Source of the DNA: Gillisia xinjiangensis
GTDB lineage: Bacteria > Bacteroidota > Bacteroidia > Flavobacteriales > Flavobacteriaceae
Direction of reading: 5' to 3'
Length of the DNA: 64,000 bases
Assembly (NCBI RefSeq): GCF_046298265.1
Contig: NZ_JBKAHK010000002.1
Coordinates: forward strand, 248,001 to 312,000
Shown here: positions 16,995 through 25,737 of the stretch, piece by piece
Position numbering within the stretch: position 1 is the first letter of the stretch
Layout of the letters: each line of letters begins with the position of its first letter
Notes under the pieces: generated by a model
Seen by the model: the letters and a program-made list of their open reading frames with translations, nothing else
Told to the model about the DNA's origin: nothing
The model's database searches: none
Made by a program: the position numbers and the translations under genes

Positions 16995-17386
16995 ATTGTT
17001 GTCCGATAAACATTTTTGTTAAAGCTGAAACCATACCTCCGTTATCCGATCCAATGCGATTTTTAAAAACAGACCTTACTTTTATAAATTTTTTAAATTA
17101 TACTGATGATTAAAGTTCTAAAAAATAGGGGTTATAACTAAATGTTTACCGGTTAATTAAAATTAATACCTCCGTGATTAGTGTTGACCAGCTTTAAACA
17201 TTAATTTTCAATGGTACCTGTTTTTATCTCCGACTGATCTCGCTGATTTTCGCAGAAATCAATCTTCATTGCGCCATGAATACAGGAATAATTTTGTCTA
17301 TTTTCTTTTTTCTATTTGTCTTGGTTCTTGATTTTTACAGTTCCGCAAAAGGCGGAACGATCTTGATTCTCTACCGGACAGTACTG
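16995..17386 (+). mobile_element. MITE-like element, copy A
   Basis: A ~390-bp noncoding element filling the gap between the YCII lipoprotein and CYTH genes. It begins ATTGTTGTCCGATAAACATT and ends CTCTACCGGACAGTACTG, so the termini are inverted repeats around TGTCCGRTA. An inner inverted copy (TAAATGTTTACCGGTTAA) is at about 17139-17156. The hairpin GTTCCGC-AAAA-GGCGGAAC lies near the right end. Copy B at 18593-18804 has the same modules in the same order and orientation. No transposase frame is present. Confidence 0.6.
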
Positions 17387-17402
17387 ATTCATTTTATGAT
17401 AC

Positions 17403-17870
17403 TTACCAATTAAGATAGGGTTTTTTGCTTAACTGAGAGTTGTAATACCGAATATCTCCGGTTACTTCCACTCCCAGCCAATGCGGTTTTAGAAATTTAT
17501 CATCCTCAGACTTTAATTCGATTTCTGCTATTATCAGGCCTTGATTCTGCCCGTGAAATTCGTCTACTTCAAAGATGTGATTTTCATTACTTACCAGGTA
17601 TCGATCTTTTTCTATGATTCCCGGCTCACATAATTTCAACAAATTTTCAGCTTCCGTTACTGCTATTTCCTTTTCCCACTCAAATCTGCTCAATCCATTT
17701 TCGCTGGATTTCCCTTTTACGGTAAGAAATGCCTTTTGACCATTGATCCTAATCCTGACGGTTCTCTCCGGATGTGTATTTAAAAATCCCTGGATGATCC
17801 TGGTTTTTTGGTATGCATCAGATTTAAAAGCCTCCGATTTCACCAAAAATTTTCGTTCAATTTCTGTCAT
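17403..17870 (-). CDS. CYTH-domain protein (triphosphate tunnel metalloenzyme)
   Basis: A 155-residue CYTH protein. The EIERKFLV signature at the N-terminus and the alternating charged beta strands (TVRIRINGQKAFLTVKGK, FEWEKEI, FEVDEFHG, IAEIELKSED) form the acidic/basic tunnel that binds triphosphates and metal. Small bacterial members are inorganic triphosphatases or adenylate-cyclase-like enzymes; which applies here is unknown. It starts 8 bp after the NAD(P)-binding gene ends, so the two form a unit, and the pair is flanked by MITE-like copies A and B. Confidence 0.9.
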   Translation of the reverse strand: MTEIERKFLVKSEAFKSDAYQKTRIIQGFLNTHPERTVRIRINGQKAFLTVKGKSSENGLSRFEWEKEIAVTEAENLLKLCEPGIIEKDRYLVSNENHIFEVDEFHGQNQGLIIAEIELKSEDDKFLKPHWLGVEVTGDIRYYNSQLSKKPYLNW

Positions 17871-17878
17871 AGTTGATT

Positions 17879-18538
17879 TTAAATGGAGAAAGAAATTTTC
17901 TTAATTTCATCAGATTCTATCCTATTCTTTTTATAACCATGTTTTGTCACGATAAGCATTGCTTTTGCAATTGTTTCGGGATGAATAGCGCGATATTTCT
18001 TTAAAGGTCCCAGCATTAAAAAATTGAATATCTTCATGGCATTTTTGGCCAGGTTCTCAAAAAACCTTTTTTCCTCCCTGTCTCCTGAAATAAGGGATGG
18101 CTGAAAGATATAAGTGTTTTCTATATTTTGAGACAGCACAGCTTCCTCCATTTTACCTTTGATTTTATTGTAAAATACAGAACTATTTGCAGCTGCGCCA
18201 AGGGCCGAAATCACCAAAAAAGTATTAATTCCATTTTCTTTACAAAGCCGGGCCGCAGTTACCGGAATTCCGGAATCAATTTTCCGGTAGGTTTCCTTAT
18301 CCGGGGTTTTGCTTTTTGTGGTTCCAATACAGCAAAAAACCTCATCCGCCTTAAAAAGCTCCATATATTCATCCAGCCGAAACATATCGATGAGATGTTC
18401 TTCGATCTTCTCATCCCTAACAGCAACAGGAGATCTTGAAAAGAGTATAATTTTTTCATAAGCTGGATCTTTTAATAATTTCTGAAGCAAAATTCCCCCG
18501 GTTAATCCGGTGGCTCCTAATAAAATAGCTGTTTTCAT
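17879..18538 (-). CDS. NAD(P)-binding epimerase-like oxidoreductase
   Basis: A ~219-residue Rossmann-fold protein of the atypical short-chain dehydrogenase (HTATIP2/TIP30-like) type. The dinucleotide loop GATGLTGGILLQKLL is at the N-terminus; CIGTTKSKTPDKETY and LVISALGAAANSSVFYNKIK follow, the latter holding the Y-x-x-x-K-like pair. I use the ATG at 18538 because the glycine loop should lie at the start; the longer frame to 18652 runs into MITE-like copy B. The substrate is unknown. Confidence 0.85.
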   Translation of the reverse strand: MKTAILLGATGLTGGILLQKLLKDPAYEKIILFSRSPVAVRDEKIEEHLIDMFRLDEYMELFKADEVFCCIGTTKSKTPDKETYRKIDSGIPVTAARLCKENGINTFLVISALGAAANSSVFYNKIKGKMEEAVLSQNIENTYIFQPSLISGDREEKRFFENLAKNAMKIFNFLMLGPLKKYRAIHPETIAKAMLIVTKHGYKKNRIESDEIKKISFSI

Positions 18539-18592
18539 AATTCCTTCAATCTTAAATTTAATAAAAATCCGAAGTCTTTTAGCTTCTGTTTC

Positions 18593-18804
18593 ATTGTTGT
18601 CCGGTAAATATTTTTGTGAAAGCTGAACCCTCATATTCATTGGACATTCCAATGAAGTTTTTAATAAACAAACCTTACTTTTCTGAATTTAAATTAGAAA
18701 TAATACCTAAATGTTTATCGGTTAACTCAAATCAAGTCTTTTCTCTTGTTTCTTGCAGTTACGCCGAAGGCGGAACGATCTTGCCTCTTTACCAGACATT
18801 ACTG
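18593..18804 (+). mobile_element. MITE-like element, copy B
   Basis: A ~210-bp shorter version of copy A in the same orientation. It begins ATTGTTGTCCGGTAAATATT and ends TTTACCAGACATTACTG. The inner TAAATGTTTATCGGTTAA and the GTTACGCCGAAGGCGGAAC hairpin followed by GATCTTG are shared. Copies A and B lie on either side of the CYTH/NAD(P)-binding gene pair. The rest of the 379-bp gap holds the putative dinB promoter. Confidence 0.6.
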
Positions 18805-18885
18805 TTTCTTTTTATAAAGATAGGATTTTGAGTTTGATTTTTTAAAAAAGTTAGTTCATCCAATGTTTTTGTCTTTGTCTAAGGC

Positions 18886-18913
18886 TTGACAAAACGAAGT
18901 TTCATTAAATTTA
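18886..18913 (+). promoter_or_regulatory. Candidate dinB promoter, possibly leaderless
   Basis: TTG at 18886 and TAAATTTA at 18906-18913 are separated by 17 bp, fitting the Bacteroidetes TTG-N17-23-TAnnTTTG pattern apart from the last base. Transcription would begin at about the GTG start codon (18918). Confidence 0.35.
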
Positions 18914-18917
18914 CAAA

Positions 18918-20009
18918 GTGGAAAAGCATATACTTTTAAGGAAAATTATCCATGTGGATATGGATGCATTTTATGCCTCCGTAGAACAACTGGACAATCC
19001 CGAACTACGGGGGAAAGCAATAGCTGTAGGAGGCAGCGAAGAGCGTGGGGTTGTGGCTGCAGCAAGTTATGAGGCCCGGAAATTTGGTGTGAAAAGCGCA
19101 ATGAGCAGCATCATTGCCAAACGAAATTGCCCGGATTTGATCTTCGTAAAACCAAGATTCGATCGCTACAAAGAAATTTCAAATCTGATAAGAGCCATCT
19201 TTCTTGAGTATACAGATCTGGTAGAACCCCTCTCTCTGGACGAAGCCTACCTGGATGTTAGCAGTAACAAAAAAGGGAATCCCAGTGCAACCCTTATTGC
19301 TCGTGAAATTCGGGAAAAAATAAAGCACAAAACAGGATTAAATGCTTCCGCAGGAATTTCCATCAATAAATTCATTGCAAAAATTGCCAGCGATATCAAT
19401 AAACCCAACGGACAAAAAACTGTAAATCCCGAGGATGTTCTTAAATTTCTTGAAAAACTTCAAATACGGAAATTTCACGGGGTTGGAAAAGTTACCGCTG
19501 AAAAGATGTACCGGTTAGGAATTTTTAACGGATTGGATCTAAAGCAAAAGGACCAGAAATTTCTTATAGATCACTTCGGAAAAAGCGGGGAATTCTACTA
19601 TAATGTTGTTCGCGGAATTCACCATAGCGAGGTAAAGCCAAACAGAATACGAAAATCGCTGGGGGCAGAAAGAACTTTTGACACCAATATTTCTTCTGAA
19701 ATTTTCATGCTGGAACGCCTGAAAAATATTGCTGAAGAAATTGAACGCCGACTCCAAAAAAGCAAGGTCGCCGGAAAAACCGTTACTTTAAAAATTAAAT
19801 ACAGTGATTTTACGCAACATACCCGCAGTAAGACCCTACCCTATTTTATTTCCTCAAAAGAGCTCGTACTGGAAAGCGCGAAGGAGTTGCTTTACCAGGA
19901 GAAAATGAAGGAATCGGTACGGCTTTTAGGGATATCACTTTCCAATTTAAATACTGAAAAAAGAGAGAAAAAAGAAGAAATTGCTGTTCAGCTTAAGTTT
20001 GACTTTTAA
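18918..20009 (+). CDS. dinB: DNA polymerase IV (Y-family)
   Basis: A 363-residue error-prone translesion polymerase. The catalytic carboxylates are in IIHVDMDAFYASVEQ and EPLSLDEAYLDV. YEARKFGVKSAMSS, SINKFIAKIASDINKPNG and the little-finger domain (residues ~240-345) are present. The C-terminal VQLKFDF may be a beta-clamp-binding motif. The start is GTG at 18918; no ATG lies upstream of the first catalytic aspartate. A candidate promoter lies so close that the mRNA may be leaderless. Its stop codon abuts a GAGGGATTA-type repeat. Confidence 0.95.
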   Translation: MEKHILLRKIIHVDMDAFYASVEQLDNPELRGKAIAVGGSEERGVVAAASYEARKFGVKSAMSSIIAKRNCPDLIFVKPRFDRYKEISNLIRAIFLEYTDLVEPLSLDEAYLDVSSNKKGNPSATLIAREIREKIKHKTGLNASAGISINKFIAKIASDINKPNGQKTVNPEDVLKFLEKLQIRKFHGVGKVTAEKMYRLGIFNGLDLKQKDQKFLIDHFGKSGEFYYNVVRGIHHSEVKPNRIRKSLGAERTFDTNISSEIFMLERLKNIAEEIERRLQKSKVAGKTVTLKIKYSDFTQHTRSKTLPYFISSKELVLESAKELLYQEKMKESVRLLGISLSNLNTEKREKKEEIAVQLKFDF

Positions 20010-20047
20010 TCCCTCATTAAGGGTTTAACCCGCCTAACGGTTTTTGA
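20008..20047 (-). repeat. GAGGGATTAAA-type dispersed repeat, copy 3
   Basis: Read on the minus strand this gives AAAACCGTTAGGCGGG then TTAAACCCTTAATGAGGGAT. The GAGGGATTA end overlaps the dinB stop codon. Orientation relative to the gene's 3' end is the same as for copy 4. Confidence 0.6.
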
Positions 20048-20059
20048 TTAATAAAAAAT

Positions 20060-20098
20060 ATGCCACGAAGTACAAACATTGCGTTAGTTTCGTGGCAT
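20060..20098. terminator. Hairpin between convergent dinB and pyk
   Basis: Ten perfect base pairs, ATGCCACGAA and TTCGTGGCAT, separated by a 19-nt loop, with A- and T-rich flanks. The position between two convergent genes fits a bidirectional terminator, though the loop is long. Confidence 0.55.
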
Positions 20099-20170
20099 TA
20101 TATATTTTATAATCGTAAAGGTCTTTTTTGAAGTTGAAACTTTAAAAAAGTTAGCAGGTTTGACTAAGAT

Positions 20171-21601
20171 TTATTCAATTTCAGAAACCCTCAATGTATT
20201 CACCATACCTTTATCAGCTATAGGCATTGCTGCAAGATTTATAACATAATCTCCATGGTCTGCATAGCCTTTATCTTTTGCTATATTATTGATGTCCTCA
20301 ATGGTTTCATCTGTACTTACAAATTTATCGTAAAAGAAAGCTTTCACTCCCCACAGCAAACTTAATTGTGAAAGTATTCTTCTGTTGGAAGTAAAAACCA
20401 ATATATTGGATTCAGGTCTCCAGGCTGAGATCTGAAAAGCTGTGTACCCGCTGTTTGTTAAGGTACAAATAGCTTTAGCCTTGATCTCATTGGCCATAAT
20501 GGCTGCGTGGTAACAGATAGATTTTGTAATATATCGTTTAGTTCTAATATGTGGTGGGTCGTGCGGAACTTTAATTAACGGTGAATTCTCTACAGCATTA
20601 ATTATTTGTGCCATTTTTTGAATTACCTGAACCGGATAATTCCCTACAGAAGTTTCCCCACTTAACATCACTGCATCTGCACCATCCATTACAGAATTTG
20701 CCACGTCATTTACCTCTGCCCTTGTAGGAGTAAGGCTTGTGATCATGGTTTCCATCATTTGAGTTGCTATAATAACAGGTATTCTGGCCTTTTTGGCAAG
20801 TAAAACCAATTGCTTCTGAATTAAAGGCACCTCCTGTGCAGGAATTTCCACACCCAAATCTCCCCGGGCTACCATTAAACCATCACAATAGGCTACAATT
20901 TTTTCAATATTTTTAACCCCTTCCGGCTTTTCAATTTTTGCAATAATGGGAATTTTATGTTCGCTATGCTCTTTTATAAGATTTTGAAGTTCTATCAAGT
21001 CGTTTTCCTGACGCACAAAAGAAAGCGCCATCCAATCTACCTCAAGACTACATGCGAAAATGGCGTCTTTAATATCCTTTTCCGTCAATGCCGGAAGAGA
21101 AATATTTGTATTGGGAAGGTTTACTCCCTTTTTAGATTTTAGCGGCCCTCCCTGGATAACTTTGGTAACAACTTCATCTGTCAGGTTGGTGCTCACAATT
21201 TCGAACATCAATTTACCATCATCCAGTAAAATTAATTCTCCTTTTTTTACATCCTGCGGAAAAGTTGCGTAGTTCATATAAACCCTGGAAGCATCACCCT
21301 TAAAAGGCTTTCCGGTTACAAAAGTAATTTGATCTCCCGGGTTCACGATCACCTCTTCCTTCATGGTACCAACTCTCAATTTTGGACCCTGCAAATCGGC
21401 AAGAATAGCGGCACTATATCCAAATTCTTCATTCAATTCGCGAATCATTTGAACGCGTTCCTTCACATCTTCATAATCTGCATGAGAGAAATTTACCCTG
21501 AATACATTTACTCCGGCTTCAAGCATATCTTTTAAAACAGCTTTTGTACTGGTCGCAGGACCTAAGGTGGCTACTATTTTTGTTCTTTTATTTGCTGGCA
21601 T
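20171..21601 (-). CDS. pyk: Pyruvate kinase
   Basis: Last step of glycolysis, phosphoenolpyruvate plus ADP to pyruvate plus ATP. The 476-residue protein has TKIVATLGPATS at the start, the active-site IPIIAKIEKPEG, GLMVARGDLGVEIP and MDGADAVMLSGETSVGNYPV. The C-terminal regulatory domain is present. The start ATG shares a base with the stop of the upstream gene (TAATG), suggesting translational coupling with the IPExxxVDY protein. Confidence 0.97.
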   Translation of the reverse strand: MPANKRTKIVATLGPATSTKAVLKDMLEAGVNVFRVNFSHADYEDVKERVQMIRELNEEFGYSAAILADLQGPKLRVGTMKEEVIVNPGDQITFVTGKPFKGDASRVYMNYATFPQDVKKGELILLDDGKLMFEIVSTNLTDEVVTKVIQGGPLKSKKGVNLPNTNISLPALTEKDIKDAIFACSLEVDWMALSFVRQENDLIELQNLIKEHSEHKIPIIAKIEKPEGVKNIEKIVAYCDGLMVARGDLGVEIPAQEVPLIQKQLVLLAKKARIPVIIATQMMETMITSLTPTRAEVNDVANSVMDGADAVMLSGETSVGNYPVQVIQKMAQIINAVENSPLIKVPHDPPHIRTKRYITKSICYHAAIMANEIKAKAICTLTNSGYTAFQISAWRPESNILVFTSNRRILSQLSLLWGVKAFFYDKFVSTDETIEDINNIAKDKGYADHGDYVINLAAMPIADKGMVNTLRVSEIE

Positions 21602-22086
21602 TATTCTAAAATTAAATTATTTTTTGATTTAAGTTGATTCGCATCAACTGCATATATGGTGATCACATTTGGTATAAAAGCGATCTTATTTATAAGTTTT
21701 TGAAGTTGTTCCGGCTCAAAATCCTCTTCAACTTTTAAGAAAAAATCTACCTCTTTAAATTCCGGGATTAAAAAGGTGAGTTGAGGAATACCTTCATCTT
21801 CATTAAATAGTGATCCTGAACTAATGACCTTTTTCAGCGGCCCCTTGTATTTATTTTTTATAAGAAAATAATTTCTGTATTTCACAGGTTCTTTAAAAAT
21901 ATAAAGCGGATAATTGGCCAGTACAGAACCATGGTTAAAATCCAGGTCTAGGCGGGATCGCCGCATATTGATCTCCAAATGCTTATTTAATAAATAAGCC
22001 ATTTTAAATTCATCTAAAGAACTATGAATTGCAAGAAGTTGATAATCCTCCTCTTCATCATCCAGAATCAACTTATGGGATAGCAT
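21601..22086 (-). CDS. IPExxxVDY-family protein
   Basis: A 161-residue protein of a Bacteroidetes-specific family of unknown function, named for a motif seen here as FLIPEFKEVDFFLKVEED. The N-terminal half has SSLDEFKMAYLLNKHLEINM and RSRLDLDF, also typical. No catalytic residues or membrane segments are evident. It lies between rnc and pyk, a position conserved in this phylum as far as I recall, and its stop overlaps the pyk start by 1 base. A link to pyruvate kinase or RNase III is possible but unproven. Confidence 0.85.
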   Translation of the reverse strand: MLSHKLILDDEEEDYQLLAIHSSLDEFKMAYLLNKHLEINMRRSRLDLDFNHGSVLANYPLYIFKEPVKYRNYFLIKNKYKGPLKKVISSGSLFNEDEGIPQLTFLIPEFKEVDFFLKVEEDFEPEQLQKLINKIAFIPNVITIYAVDANQLKSKNNLILE

Positions 22087-22196
22087 ACCTTTACACTTAA
22101 TTGATAAAGATATAATAAGAATGCCAATTTAGCAGATTTTCAGCCTGTTTTTTGGGTTATTTTTACGAAAACGTTATAGTAAAATAGCTTGTAGTT

Positions 22197-22931
22197 CTAA
22201 TTCTCTATCCTATTCTGAAGCGCATAATATGCCCGTTTTGAAGCCTTTTCTTCTGCCTTTTTCTTTGAAGTAGCCCTTGCTTTTGCGACCACGGTTTTAT
22301 CGATTCTTAGCTTTACCGCAAAATGTTTTATCTCGTCATTACCGGTATCTTCATAAACCTCATAATTAAAAGTCTTTTTGGTTTTCTGGCACCATTCGAT
22401 CAGTAAACTTTTATAACTAATTACCTTTCCTTCCAGTTGTTCAATGTCAACATACGGATTGATCACCCGGTCATAGATAAAACGCTTGCAGTATTTGTAA
22501 CCTCTGTCCCAATAAATAGCACCTATGAGGGCTTCAAATAAATTACCGTGAATATTGGCGCCAAATTGGTCCTTTGAGATGTTGGTTTGCACAAGACCTA
22601 TAAGATTCAGATCTTTTCCAAGCTCGTTTAAGTGCTTCCTGCTAACAACTTTAGAGCGCATTTTTGTCAGATAACCCTCATTACCGCCAGGAACGGTTTT
22701 AAAAAGATAGCCTGCGATTACCGCACCCAACATGGCATCGCCCAGAAATTCCAGCCTTTCAAAATTGATGGCATTCCCTTCCTTATCCCTTTGGTTAAGA
22801 GATCTATGGGTAAAAGCTTTTTGATAAATGACAATATCCTTAGGCTTAAAACCCAGAATTTTTTGTATTGATATAAAAAAATTCCCGCCTTTAGAAGAAC
22901 GGGAATTTAATATGTTACGAATAACGCTCAT
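22197..22931 (-). CDS. rnc: Ribonuclease III
   Basis: Cleaves double-stranded RNA in rRNA and mRNA processing. The 244-residue protein has the catalytic signature NFERLEFLGDAMLGAVIAGY and a second acidic site in LFEALIGAIYWDRGY. The C-terminal ~70 residues form the dsRNA-binding domain (SYKSLLIEWCQKT ... AKARATSKKKAEEKASKRA). It lies 6 bp after fabF, part of an acpP-fabF-rnc unit. Confidence 0.97.
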   Translation of the reverse strand: MSVIRNILNSRSSKGGNFFISIQKILGFKPKDIVIYQKAFTHRSLNQRDKEGNAINFERLEFLGDAMLGAVIAGYLFKTVPGGNEGYLTKMRSKVVSRKHLNELGKDLNLIGLVQTNISKDQFGANIHGNLFEALIGAIYWDRGYKYCKRFIYDRVINPYVDIEQLEGKVISYKSLLIEWCQKTKKTFNYEVYEDTGNDEIKHFAVKLRIDKTVVAKARATSKKKAEEKASKRAYYALQNRIEN

Positions 22932-22937
22932 GATGGA

Positions 22938-24191
22938 TTATACATCAATTTTTTTAAAAATCACACAGGCATTGTGTCCTCCAAACCCAAATGTATTGCT
23001 CATTACCACATTAAGATCACGCTTTTGCGCTTTGTTTAAGGTTAAATTTAAAGAGGAGTCAATATTCTCATCTGGATTTTCATGATTGATCGTAGGGGGC
23101 ACAATTCCATGTTTCATGGAAAGAATAGAAGAAATTGCTTCGATTGCTCCAGCTGCGCCCAACAAATGTCCGGTCATGGATTTGGTAGAATTGATATTAA
23201 TATTCTTAGCATGCGCTCCAAACACATGGGATATGGCCTTAAGTTCTGCCACATCACCCAATGGGGTTGAAGTTCCGTGTGTATTAATAGCGTCTATATC
23301 CTCCGGAACCAAATTTGCATTGCGCAAACTGTTTTGCATCACAGCAATTACACCAATTCCATCCGGATGTGGAGCAGTCATGTGATACGCATCTGATGAC
23401 AATCCACCTCCAACAAATTCAGCATAAATTTTTGCTCCCCTGGCCTTGGCATGCTCATATTCTTCCAGGATCAAAGCTCCTGCCCCTTCCCCTAAAACGA
23501 AACCATCCCTGGTTGAATCAAAAGGTCTTGAAGCCGTTTCAGGACTTTCATTTCTGGTAGATAAAGCGTGCATGGCATTGAATCCGCCCATTCCTGCTTT
23601 GGTTACTGCCGCTTCAGATCCGCCGGAAACAATGATATCACTGTATCCCAACCGGATATTATTTAAAGCATCGAACATTGCATTGGCGGCCGAGGCACAT
23701 GCTGAAACCGTAGTGTAATTAGGCCCCATAAAACCGTGACGTATGGAAATATTGCCCGGGGCAATATCTGCTATCATTTTAGGAATAAAAAACGGATTAA
23801 AACGAGGCGTTCCATCGCCGGTGGCAAAATTAATAACCTCGTCCTGAAAAGTTTCCAATCCCCCAATTCCTGCACCCCAAATAACCCCAACCCGGTGTTT
23901 GTCAATGCCATTCAGTTCTATTCCAGAATCTTTAATAGCTTCATCTGAAGCTACTATGGCATATTGTGCAAACCTGTCGAGTTTTCTGGCTTCTTTGCGG
24001 TCAAAAAAATCAAGGGCGTCAAAATTTTTAAGTTCACAAGCGAATTTAGTTTTGAATTTTTCGGCATCAAAATACGTAATGGGTGCAGAACCGCTTTTTC
24101 CGGCGATTAAGGCATTCCAATATGATTCTACATTGTTACCTATAGGTGTTAAGGCCCCTAAACCTGTAACTACAACTCGCTTTAACTCCAT
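22938..24191 (-). CDS. fabF: 3-oxoacyl-[acyl-carrier-protein] synthase II
   Basis: Elongates acyl-ACP by condensing with malonyl-ACP in fatty acid synthesis. The 417-residue thiolase-fold enzyme has the catalytic cysteine in TTVSACASAANAMFDAL and the two histidines in INTHGTSTPLGD and SMTGHLLGAAGA. The glycine-rich FGFGGHNACVIF is at the C-terminus. It lies 6 bp after acpP, whose product is its substrate carrier. Confidence 0.97.
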   Translation of the reverse strand: MELKRVVVTGLGALTPIGNNVESYWNALIAGKSGSAPITYFDAEKFKTKFACELKNFDALDFFDRKEARKLDRFAQYAIVASDEAIKDSGIELNGIDKHRVGVIWGAGIGGLETFQDEVINFATGDGTPRFNPFFIPKMIADIAPGNISIRHGFMGPNYTTVSACASAANAMFDALNNIRLGYSDIIVSGGSEAAVTKAGMGGFNAMHALSTRNESPETASRPFDSTRDGFVLGEGAGALILEEYEHAKARGAKIYAEFVGGGLSSDAYHMTAPHPDGIGVIAVMQNSLRNANLVPEDIDAINTHGTSTPLGDVAELKAISHVFGAHAKNININSTKSMTGHLLGAAGAIEAISSILSMKHGIVPPTINHENPDENIDSSLNLTLNKAQKRDLNVVMSNTFGFGGHNACVIFKKIDV

Positions 24192-24197
24192 AAAGAA

Positions 24198-24434
24198 CTA
24201 TCCTTTTGCGTTTTCGATATAAGAAATTGCCTGGCCTACGGTAGCAATGTTTTCTGCCTGGTCGTCTGGAATCTGGATATCAAATTCTTTTTCAAACTCC
24301 ATGATCAATTCCACAGTGTCTAACGAATCGGCGCCCAAGTCGTTGGTGAAGCTGGCTTCATTTACCACTTCATTCTCGTCAACTCCCAATTTGTCAACGA
24401 TAATCGCTTTTACTCTTGATGCAATGTCTGACAT
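24198..24434 (-). CDS. acpP: Acyl carrier protein
   Basis: A 78-residue acidic carrier of growing acyl chains. The phosphopantetheine attachment serine is in LGADSLDTVELIMEFE; the four-helix pattern and length match AcpP. It is first in acpP-fabF-rnc, downstream of a TAnnTTTG-type box (24464-24471). Confidence 0.97.
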   Translation of the reverse strand: MSDIASRVKAIIVDKLGVDENEVVNEASFTNDLGADSLDTVELIMEFEKEFDIQIPDDQAENIATVGQAISYIENAKG

Positions 24435-24463
24435 AATATTCTATTTTAATTTTGATTAGATGG

Positions 24464-24471
24464 CAAAAATA
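24464..24471 (-). promoter_or_regulatory. TAnnTTTG -7 box upstream of acpP
   Basis: TATTTTTG on the minus strand, 30 bp before the acpP ATG. No clear -33 TTG partner is seen, so the call rests on the -7 element and position. Confidence 0.4.
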
Positions 24472-24581
24472 AAAAACTTTATTTTAAAACCGGTTTTTAG
24501 TTTAAAAATGTGGTGGTAATTTACGGAAATTTCATTTAAAGCCTTTATTTTTACCATCTTTAATTATTAACAGACCCTTTT

Positions 24582-25184
24582 TTGAACACTCTAAAAACCA
24601 TATCACCCAAAAAAATAGTCGTTTTTGCTTCCGGATCCGGAACTAATGCAGAAAATATTATCCGGAATTTTCAAAATTCGGAGGTGGCAAGAGTGGTTGC
24701 CGTATTTTCAAATAAACCTTCGGCCAAAGTTTTGGCTCGCGCCCATAATTTAAAAATCAAGTCCCTTTGCTTTGACAGGGAATCCTTTTACAAAAGCAAT
24801 GAAGTTTTGAATATCCTGAAGGATATCAATCCCGATCTTATTGTTCTTGCCGGATTTTTATGGCTCTTTCCATCTAAAATCCTGAAGGCCTTTCCCGGAA
24901 AAGTAATAAATCTTCATCCTGCTTTGCTTCCCAATTTTGGCGGCGCAGGAATGTATGGAGAACGCGTACATAACGCGGTGATCGATGAAAAACACCAGGA
25001 AACGGGAATTACCATACATTATGTAAATGAAAATTATGATGAAGGCCAAACCATTTTTCAAACCTCTATTCCGGTTTCTCCAAATGATACTCCTAAAAGT
25101 TTAGCCGAAAAGATTCACGAGTTGGAATACCTGCATTTTCCCGAAGTGATTAAAAACCTTCTAGAAAATAAAGCCATTGATTAA
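24582..25184 (+). CDS. purN: Phosphoribosylglycinamide formyltransferase
   Basis: Transfers formyl from 10-formyl-THF to GAR in purine synthesis. The 200-residue protein has the phosphate loop FASGSGTNAENII, the catalytic NLHPALLPNFGGAGMYG and HYVNENYDEGQTIFQ with the essential aspartate. No ATG precedes the phosphate loop, so the start is TTG at 24582, a few codons ahead of KKIVVFASG. Its last 8 bases overlap rnhA. Confidence 0.95.
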   Translation: MNTLKTISPKKIVVFASGSGTNAENIIRNFQNSEVARVVAVFSNKPSAKVLARAHNLKIKSLCFDRESFYKSNEVLNILKDINPDLIVLAGFLWLFPSKILKAFPGKVINLHPALLPNFGGAGMYGERVHNAVIDEKHQETGITIHYVNENYDEGQTIFQTSIPVSPNDTPKSLAEKIHELEYLHFPEVIKNLLENKAID

Positions 25185-25644
25185 GCCGGACGTTCACATT
25201 TATACCGATGGAGCTGCCAGGGGAAATCCCGGGCCCGGTGGCTATGGCATAGTCATGGAATGGGTTGGTAAACCTTATAAAAAAGAATTTGCCCAGGGCT
25301 TTAAGCACACCACCAACAACCGGATGGAATTATTGGCAGTAACTGAAGCATTAAAAAAGTTGAAAAACCCCGGTACTTCGGTGTTGGTTTTTACAGATTC
25401 AAAATACGTGGTGGATTCAGTGAAAAAAGGCTGGGTTTTTAACTGGGAAAAAAAAGGTTTTAAGGATCGGAAAAATTCAGATTTATGGAAGGAATTTTTA
25501 ATTGAATTCAGAAAACATAAAGTAGATTTTAAATGGATTAAAGGTCATAACAATCATACTCAAAATGAACGCTGCGACATCCTCGCCGTAGAAGCATCTA
25601 AAAAATCCCGTTTACTCATTGACCAAGGATTTAAAGACGAATAA
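25177..25644 (+). CDS. rnhA: Ribonuclease HI
   Basis: Cleaves RNA in RNA-DNA hybrids. The 155-residue protein has the catalytic carboxylates in IYTDGAARGNPGPGGYG, NNRMELLAVTEAL, FTDSKYVVDSV and NERCDILA. The handle region (VFNWEKKGFKDRKNSDLWKE) is present. The start is TTG at 25177, inside the purN 3' end, leaving almost no leader; an ATG alternative would remove the first active-site aspartate. Confidence 0.95.
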   Translation: MIKPDVHIYTDGAARGNPGPGGYGIVMEWVGKPYKKEFAQGFKHTTNNRMELLAVTEALKKLKNPGTSVLVFTDSKYVVDSVKKGWVFNWEKKGFKDRKNSDLWKEFLIEFRKHKVDFKWIKGHNNHTQNERCDILAVEASKKSRLLIDQGFKDE

Positions 25645-25706
25645 AACAGACCTTTTTGATTTAGTTAAATTTTGAAAATCAACCAAAGGTCTTGAAAAAC
25701 AAACCG

Positions 25707-25714
25707 TACCTTTG
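25707..25714 (+). promoter_or_regulatory. TAnnTTTG -7 box upstream of the PfkB-type kinase
   Basis: TACCTTTG, 24 bp before the ATG at 25738, followed by GCGCC. A matching -33 TTG at the normal spacing is not clear. Confidence 0.45.
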
Positions 25715-25737
25715 CGCCACAAATTTGAAACCGTATT

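Noticed and set aside
18539..18652. N-terminal extension of the NAD(P)-binding protein
   Set aside because: It runs into MITE-like copy B and would place the glycine-rich dinucleotide loop 40 residues in; the ATG at 18538 is better.
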